Shown: positions 56,301 to 64,000 of the stretch, piece by piece
How the letters are laid out: the number at the start of each line of letters is the position of its first letter
Position numbering within the stretch: the first letter of the stretch is position 1
From: Morchella semilibera
Taxonomy: Eukaryota; Ascomycota; Pezizomycetes; Pezizales; Morchellaceae
DNA length: 64,000 nucleotides
Direction: 5' to 3'
Assembly (NCBI GenBank): GCA_009192285.1
Contig: CM018603.1
Coordinates: forward strand, 5,701,613-5,765,612
The notes under the pieces: model-generated
Told to the model about the DNA's origin: nothing
Seen by the model: the letters and a program-made list of their open reading frames with translations, nothing else
Databases searched by the model: none
Position numbers and translations under genes: made by a program

Positions 56301-59300
56301 AGGGTTCTTGGATGTGTGTTTGAGACACTAGATCTCTCAAAGGCCACAGTTTACTTGCCGTCGGAGGTAAAAGAGGGCAGTCCCTGAGTGTGTCTGCACA
56401 CCCTGTAGTGTGTAGTGTGAGCAATTACCTCGAATGATGAGGTAGTATATAGACGGGAACAGCCGGCCGAGAATGAACTGTCCGGGTTAGGTTGTATCTC
56501 GTTAAATATACTTTTATGCCTCGAGAGGTAAGATTTTTCTTTCTGGGTTGAAACAATTTCCTTCCTGTCCTTTGTGTTTGGTGCAAAAGTACTCGACATC
56601 TAGCTTATATCACCGAACACTAGACCTTTTCTTCTGTTTTGTAATTGTCTATACCTCTATAAACCCTTCACGGGACCATGAGCCTAAGGCAAAGGGCATA
56701 CTCTTTCCATACAGAATGGCTTTCCATCCTCTTCGTGAACTGATTGAGTGATGCATGGTAAAGGGTTTTGCGGAAGATCTAAGGCGCTCAGAATTTGCAA
56801 TCTCACATCGCTGCACTGTACTATACTGGTTTACTGAGTGGAAATATTCTTAGTCTTACTGAGGAAGCTAGGTTCCGTTCGTGAAATAACACTCACAATT
56901 GAGATCACCAACTATCACTCGTATCTCGATCACGACCTATCACTCGTTTGATTCCAATTCCCGAAAACGACGTCTTAATGGCCACCCCCTCCGCGTCTCT
57001 CCGCTACGTCCCAGAAGGTTCCCTCGCCCAGTGGAAACCTTTGGCTTGCGGAAATACTCTTAATACCCCAACTTAATCTATAACCCTCAATGTCTTACCT
57101 AGGTCCTATAAGTTGTCGGTTAGTTTCCACAATGACCCCGAACAAACCACCAGCACACCATTCCAACTAATATTGCAAATCGATGTCTCATTTATCTATA
57201 TGATAGCTTTTGAGTTGGCTTTCTATCTCGTGAGGTCTTGGAGGGTCCCTGGAAACCTCACTAGCGTACCCCACACCGCTAGGGAATAAAATTGCCGACC
57301 CCGACTAAGGAGAGAAACACGTCATAATCCGTAATGACCTGCTTTCAGTTTTTCTCGGTCATCCGGTTAGTTACATCGTGTTTTTTTCTTTCATTTATAA
57401 TTATATTGTCATTGTTTTCTTGAATTGTAGTTATGGGGGTATTGTGGGTAGAGATTGGAATTGAAGTCAATGAGGGATAACGAGTGAAAAAGATAGATTT
57501 CATTCGCCAAATTTGATCAAGTCATGACTGCTGGTTAAATAAGCTGGGGGCGGAAAAGGAAACGAGAAACGAATAATCTGGATCGTCTTCACCTTTTCTA
57601 GAGCCCTGTTTGTCCGCCCAGTTACCTTGAGCTTTGGGCTCAGGACCACTTCGCTTTTCCTGCTTTGCAGTGAAACAGCTCTATGATTCTTGCTCGACAA
57701 TTGCGTTCATTTAAAACTTTATTTCTATTCTGTTATTATCATTTTGGATCCACATCCAGGTACCGGAATGAATCTTTCATACCAATAATTGTAAGCTCAC
57801 CATTTCATATTGCCTCTGGCAATGTTTAGCTCTTGTTAGATTCCGTACGTTTCCCTAGAAATCTCCCATGGCTGTATTCTTTGGGTTTGTGGCCTCGTAT
57901 TCGGGGGTCTTGGTTTGCGGAGGGCGGTTCTCAACACAGTCAGGAAAAAGAACACCTAGATCACTCCAGCCTCCAAAAGGACCCGTACCACCCTCACCAG
58001 CTTTAACTCTTGGGGCGAAAATTTGGGTTAGGATGACAGTAGGGATGCCCCGTCGTCCCGGGAGGAAGAAGATGTGATGGGTTAAAGTCAAGCTATTTCC
58101 AGGTTTACCTCCTGGGTTTAGTGATAAAATCTTGAACTCGACTAGCAAGGTATGGAGTGTCGCTTTCTGACGCCTCAGGGGCCGATCGAGTGGTAAAAAC
58201 ATCAAAAGTGTCTTGAGCCGATGCACCGAGTACTGAATTTTGGTCCTTGCACCCCACTTGTTGTCTGATCACTATTCTATGCTCTATGATGATGCCTGTA
58301 TTTGTATACCTCCCTCGTATTTTATATATCAATAGTTTCGGTCTGTGATGTTACTATGTCCTCAACTGGTTAGGATATATATATTGGATATCACGCCTAG
58401 GCACCCAACTTGGCATAGACTGCCCGGCTGGTGATTATTGGAGTGTCTGGACACCCAACCTGGTAAAAGCCTTCCGGTCCGGGGGAGTGCCTATAAACAG
58501 CCCTCTGTCTTACATAATAATTATGGGCTAGTGGGCATGGATCTGTATCTAGGAAGGAAGTATTTGTAGGGCCCATAGCAAGGTATGGCGCCTTAAAGCT
58601 GTTACAATCCCTCTGGTCCTTTGTATTCCAGCTCCTGGTCACGGATCGTCAACTACGGCCTTTCTAGCCCTAACCCCTCGGTAGTACTATATGCGTGCAC
58701 CACAATGGAGCCCCGTTAGCCCAGAGCGCTGTAAAATGAATCCTCTAGAAGGTTATCCCCTCGGCTCGAGTTCGATGTCTCTAGTGCGATAGCGAGTACC
58801 AGTCCAGGTACATGTATAGTAAAGACTATAATATTTTAAACTGGTCCGCCGGCAACCTGTCGTTTACAGGAGTGTAAAGAACGATAACCAGTCTCTCTGC
58901 ACCCGCAGTTAAAATGCTTTCTTTCCGAAAGGAATCTTGCATATGTTAGTTTGTATTGTCGCCCTCCGGAAGATTTGCGTAAATGATATGTAAAGAGAAA
59001 ATAGGGTCGGAACTTTCCATATGTTATGGTGAACGAGTGATATTTTGTGATCAAGAAACCTTGTAGCCCTGGGTTACTTGCCTTTCCAATTACTTACGTG
59101 GTTCTCAAGCCTTGGTAGAAAAAAATACCGATGTAGAGTACTAACCTTTATCTCGCAAATCCTGGAGTAATCGGGATTGGAGAGGTGGTGCTAGCTACGT
59201 CGGTTTCATCCTGGGTCGATTGCGCTATGGGCCTTAAACACATATGCCTGGCTCTCTCCCACGGTTATTATGTATCCGCCGGGTGATACCCACAATGACA

Positions 59301-59639
59301 CAAACACGGCCCGTTAGAGATGCTCAAGCCGCAAGTAAACTATATGTTTGACGGAAAAGATATCTCAGTCTTGTGAGGGTCAAAAAAATATTACTAGGCT
59401 GTGGACGTGGCTCTACGTCATTCAGGAAACTTCGCTGATACTCGGAATTCATGTACTTTGTTTTGCATATTCTATTAAACACTTGTTAGTTCATTGATTC
59501 ACATTCTGCAAGCCGTTTATTGCCATCTTTGCTGCGCCCTTCTTGCACCCGCTCCCGTATGCGTATTCACCTGACCGATGGCTGGTGATTCTTGCTATAA
59601 CTACCGTCTAAGAAATATGTAATCCATTAGTAGAACATA
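56301..59639. other. Intergenic stretch, no supported gene
   Basis: Minus-strand frames at 57855-58226, 58105-58332 and 58397-58642 lie end to end and could be worn exons, but I recognise nothing in them. GAGTGATA-N4-GTGATC motifs occur as a tandem pair at 56890-56947 (minus) and singly at 59033-59055 (plus). Confidence 0.4.
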
Positions 59640-59988
59640 ACCTCTCTCACCTGGCAAGCACCTGGTAAGCAACCGAAGCTCATAGAGAGGGGTGTGAGCA
59701 CCAAAACAACATATATGAAGCCAGGCATAAGAGGGTTCAATGTGTTTTTTCCGAAGCGTAGATTTTTACAAGGCTTATACTAAACACAGCCAACGATCTC
59801 TCCGAAGCAATAATCTCTCTAGATTGAATTAAATCGTTTTAAAGATAGCTGTGGGACATCTAGGGAGCACTTCTCGCTACCCTGTGCCGTAATTGTATGT
59901 GAATTCGGCTTTCCTCAGCGGCTTTCGGAGTCCCGCTGTCAATCCTGACTGCTTTCCCGGTGACGGTGGTTTTCCCGGTGAAACACGT
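59640..59988. mobile_element. TA-flanked MITE, copy 2 (349 bp)
   Basis: The right end, reverse complemented, is AACGTGTTTCACCGGGAAAA. The left end, ACCTCTCTCACCTGGCAAGC, continues to AAGCAACCGAAG as in copy 3. TA flanks at 59638-59639 and 59989-59990. No coding capacity. Confidence 0.55.
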
Positions 59989-59990
59989 TA

Positions 59991-62900
59991 TTTTATGGTA
60001 CCTTGATCTAGACCCTCCTGGAAACCTTTTGCCACAGCTAGACATATCTAGTAGCTCCAGTATGGCGCGTGAAGAACCTATTTGGGACATGAGATATTGA
60101 TCCGTAGGTAAAACCCTGCTTGCAGTATATCTGAACGGCACCTTAGGAAATGTGGGGCATCAAGGTGTTTTGTAACTAACCTACATAGCTTTCCCCCATC
60201 TTTAAAACGGACTGAAGTTCTGTTAAACGTATTCTCTCATTTTTCATTATGTTTTGGAGCAGGCTTCAAAGCCCTAGACCCGCTACATGGGCTTGGAAGA
60301 CTGCCTGGCGCGGAATGTTTCATGAACGTAGAATACCTGGCTCGTCTTTTCTTGCCATTTATACACTTATCTCTCACTTTGCCTTACGCTGTGACACGGA
60401 TATTTAGTAAACAAGATGAGTATATTAAGCGGATTGGGGAAACGTTTCAATCAGAAAGTATCGCGAGTAAAAGTCTCCGAGGTGCGTGCTTCTTCCATAT
60501 CTAACTAGAATCTTTACATACCGAGATCCACCCTTCCGGGCCCATATCTTGCTATTGTATTCAAAAGGCAAACTCATACTCGTCTCATTCAACCCAGAAG
60601 ATATGTTGGACCTGGCTTGGTGGAGGAATCTGTCAAAAATCCGGCTTTCAACCCAAACGCCTAGAAAGGGTATCTTCCTCTTTCGAACAAGGCATAGTCA
60701 CATATATACTTTTGCAGCGTACTAAAGAGACTCTAATGTACAAGGAACAAGCGAGTACTAAGGATACTCTGATGTAATGGGAAGAAGCGAGCTCTTGCCC
60801 CCGCTCGGGTGTAAGCAGGTTTGTGGAGCAGGTGGCAGAGGAAGATGCGGTTAGTCTGCGAGTTTTGATATGCTCAGGTGGTGTGTTATGCCGACAGTGA
60901 GCTATCTTGGGGGAGAGAAGAAGGATTGGAGCTGATTGATAGAAGCATGTTGAGATTGGAGATGTTGAGAGGGAAGGTTTTTCTCATACAAGGAGAGAAC
61001 ATGTCGGTAACAGTGACGAGCTGATGATGTGGCAGGCAGGATACCCGCAGGGAGGTCAGACGGCCAGATATATATTTCATTTCACTCATAAAGAATGCCG
61101 CCAGGAACCAAACATGACACAGATGTGGGCTGCTGATGTACAGTTGTCTTTGGAGCAACGATGGGCAGTGGTGCCTAGGCCGATACCAGGTGGGATGATT
61201 GGTTGAAATCCGCAGCTTCCTAGTTTGCGGTATGTTGCTGCTCCCGAAGCAAATGTACTACTCGCGTATGTAGCCTCAACACACCATTGTGAAACCGATA
61301 TTCACTAATTACATGTCGGTTATTTACTCATGAGTCTATGTATGGGTCATAGCAATCTCTAAAGATCTTTAAACTAGCTCGCAAGGCCAGCAAGCCAGCG
61401 TATAGTACTCGGGGTAGACACCTCGCAAGCCATAGGTACCCCCCCTGCCCTAGATCACAAATATCAGGTCCATGGGGAGTCCTCACTTCCCCCAAACCTC
61501 CATCTCTCGCTTGTTTCTCCAAGCCACACTCGTCCCAGCCACCCCCCTTTCTACCTCACTTAGTTCATATTTCTAGCTCTTTATGCTAGTTGAATTATAT
61601 CTTAGCCCAGCTTACGATTTAGGGACCAGCTCTTGTAGGGTTAGGGGAGCCAGTGGGCCGTGACCCAAACCGTGAAGTCTGGGCTCAATTCGGGCTATTT
61701 GGGCTGGGCTTTGTGATAAACTATATGTGCCGGGCCGGACCTCATGGCAATGAAGGCGGGCTCTTTGGGCTGGGCAGAGGTATTTCAACTCCAGGCCCAT
61801 TGGAGACCCTGTTTCGGGCTCTGTATTGATGTCAGATTCCTTGAATTGTATCCGGTTGAGTTGTGGCTGGGTTCACATTTTTCTTTTGGATTGTTGCCCA
61901 AGCTGCCTGTTAACAGTTCCTTTGGTAGGGAAAGGCCTGGACATCATCATTGCTTATTGGGCCAATCATCACACTAACCGCCTGCACACCTGATAATCAT
62001 GTTCTGGTTGTCGGCTCTTGTAAAACCTTTCGAAAATCAAAATCCAGTACATAGTACAGTTACGAGTTCAGTTCCTAATGTTTCCTAACACTCAACTATA
62101 TCTTTCAGATAAATAATAAATAAATAATAATAACCATATCTTTCACGGTGGGTATGCAGTTTTTTAGTGTTAGCTCTCTATTATTGTGCCCGATCCTATT
62201 TGAGCCTTAAATCTTTGGTCATGCTTTGATCCGTTACCAATGACGTCGATCCGGTCAAGTACTCGCTCAATTCCTCAGAATAGGTGGAGTGGACGATTCT
62301 TTCAAGGGTTCATGTTATGATGAATAGGGCACTGTATCTATCCCGGGTGGGTAATAGCTCTCCTGTCAGGGTTACGTGCATATTCTGAGCCTTATCAAAA
62401 CTAATTGCGAGGAGGTCAAAGCTTCGTGATATGGAGACGATCCCACCACCCATCCCGAGTCTGAAATCTATATGCAGACTATAAGATGTACGTCAAGTAT
62501 ACATATGGGATATGAAACCTGGGCTCGAGCATCCCTTCAAGCTTGCAAACATCGGGCCTTTGTATATTCTCGGCCGGCTCGTACCCATCACTACCTACAT
62601 GCAGTGTAAGCTGTTGTAAAAAGTTGAAAAGATATATCCTGTGTGGCATTACTAGATCTCGTTATCAAACAATCGCCTTCAAAGGATTGGATCTCTATGT
62701 ATAGGCATCGGCATCAGTAGCTTAAGGATAGAAGATCCCTATTGCGTCCATGAGTCTGTCACAGGAAAGAGTCGAAATTATCTGATTATGCATTGGCTCT
62801 GGTGCATCGAAACAATTGACCCAGCACTAACACATCTGGCGGAAGGAAATAGTGTGATACGTATCACGGGAACCCCCACCTTATCGATTAACAATGCGTC

Positions 62901-63957
62901 AAAATGCTCATCAATCGATCCTTGCTCGATAGGGTGTCAACTGAACGATATGTACGTCTTGATTGGCGGAGTATGATTCTTTCTTTTCTTCAACCTAGTG
63001 TCTTTATATTGGGCGGGAGAATCATAACGTAGGGTTTCCTGAGGTGGTCTGTTTGACAGAAACGTGCTCTCCCTTCGGCCCAGCAAGCTTGATGCTTACA
63101 ACACAACTCCCTCTTCCGTAATGTAGGAATAGTGCTCTAAATAATTAGGGGTTTGGGGGTGGCTCATGTCGTGGTTTGACACCTTCCTCAATAAAAATCC
63201 TTTTACTCTTGCTTTATAATTCTTCACCCTTGAAAATTTCTCCCGCCTCCCTGTGTTTATCGCCCTTGTCTTGGCATTCTCGCAACTGTAATAATACCGG
63301 GGCTCGTTGTAAAATAGGTGATAAGTTGGTACATTGTGATATCATGGCTATTGGACAGGCGCCAATCACACTAAGATGCGCCGAAGGCTGTCAAATATAC
63401 ACCCTACGCAAATGTCGAGCTTTTCGTATTGTTGTGAGTGGCAAAGGATATAATTAGTCTGTATCATAGACATGAACCTTGCATTGTGATCATCACAAAC
63501 TACATATCTAGATTTGCAGCACTCACCAATCAACATCTCGACGTAACCCTTCAGACGCGCACACGGAACCCCGTCGTCTCCCATGAAACTCTTTAAATGA
63601 CGGACTCCATCTCTTACCATAGACTACGATTACACAAGGCGTCATATCCATTACAAATAAAACTGACTGTTGAAAGTTGTCTTGTATGTTCTGTCTCGCG
63701 CTCTATGGCTCGGAACGAGAGGTGTGTGTAACCTTTGTCGATAGTATCCGTCGCTTTAGAAATACATGTTTTGTGGGCGCTCTCCACCTAAATTGGACTA
63801 TTGAGTATTTGTCGGCCGCGTTCTAAGGTAATTGGACATGTCGCATTTGAAAGGAGTCGGCCACTCTTCAAAATCATTGCCATTTCAGAGTGAGACAGTT
63901 CTCCGAAAGTAACCCAGCAGGGCCATCAACCATGAGAGCGCTTTCCAAGAGCCGATA
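59991..63957. other. Intergenic stretch, no supported gene
   Basis: Only short unassigned frames. The one at 61024-61206 (60 codons, 'MMWQAGYPQGGQTARY') has an ATG but no domain. A GGGC-rich segment at 61636-61811 has weak inverted ends without a target duplication. Confidence 0.4.
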
Positions 63958-64000
63958 ACGCCATTCACTGGGAAAGCAGTCGTCACCAGGAAGCAACGAA
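63958..64000. mobile_element. TA-flanked MITE, copy 3, cut by the window end
   Basis: After TA (63956-63957) the sequence ACGCCATTCACTGGGAAAGC, then AGTCGTCACC, AGGAAGCAACGAA matches the left ends of the copies at 52760 and 59640. Only 43 bp are inside the window. Confidence 0.5.

Noticed and set aside
58711-58790. tRNA-like A box (TTAGCCCAGAGCG) and B box (GAGTTCGATGTC)
   Set aside because: The D-arm is shortened, the T-stem does not pair and the acceptor stem is missing. At best a worn pol III relic.
61636-61811. GGGC-rich segment with weak inverted ends
   Set aside because: The ends share CCARTGGGCC only loosely and the 8-bp flanks (AGCTCTTG, TTTCGGGC) do not match, so a hAT call is not supported.

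Overview
The window looks like a repeat-rich, gene-poor region of a filamentous ascomycete genome, possibly a Pezizomycete (truffle-like). The evidence is short introns (48-107 nt) with fungal donor, branch and acceptor signals, a fungal telomere-linked RecQ helicase, a Ty3/gypsy element and many small DNA-transposon derivatives. The species itself cannot be read from the sequence.

Layout. 1-3.99 kb: mostly non-coding, with one GC-rich island encoding a kinase-fold protein that has lost its catalytic residues. 3.99-10.2, 13.4-15.4 and 17.4-24.2 kb: three blocks of one degenerate composite repeat, built from a 147-bp module A, a 60-bp module B, a module C of about 150-250 bp and CCACCA-rich tracts. 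10.3-13.4 kb: a spacer with twin hairpins, a minisatellite and a broken three-exon coiled-coil gene. 15.7-17.4 kb: a truncated copy of a JmjC gene, set exactly into a junction of the composite repeat. 24.5-27.2 kb: the longer copy of that gene, joining a TRAF-type zinc finger to a JmjC-like cupin across a 50-nt intron. 27.5-28.6 kb: a dimeric higher-order repeat. 28.6-38.1 kb: a ~55-bp minisatellite split by a young, almost whole Ty3/gypsy retrotransposon (29,459-36,911, 5-bp target duplication). 38.2-38.5 kb: a tRNA-derived SINE-like unit.

39.9-45.9 kb holds the main host gene, a RecQ-family telomere-linked helicase on the minus strand. Two introns found here supply an N-terminal C2H2 finger and remove an in-frame stop. 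A further fragmentary ORF (46.3-46.9 kb) and a two-exon gene of unknown function (47.2-48.2 kb) follow on the plus strand. From 48.2 to 64 kb I see no convincing gene. That stretch holds a hAT-type MITE with a perfect 8-bp duplication (51.2 kb) and three copies of a second, TA-flanked MITE family (52.8, 59.6 and 63.96 kb).

An 18-bp bipartite motif, GAGTGATA-N4-RTGATC, recurs on both strands outside genes across the whole window and is also embedded in module C. It is the most unusual pattern I found. The genes do not form a pathway. The window reads as a repeat-dominated domain, perhaps subtelomeric given the helicase, in which host genes have been duplicated, truncated and split by mobile elements.
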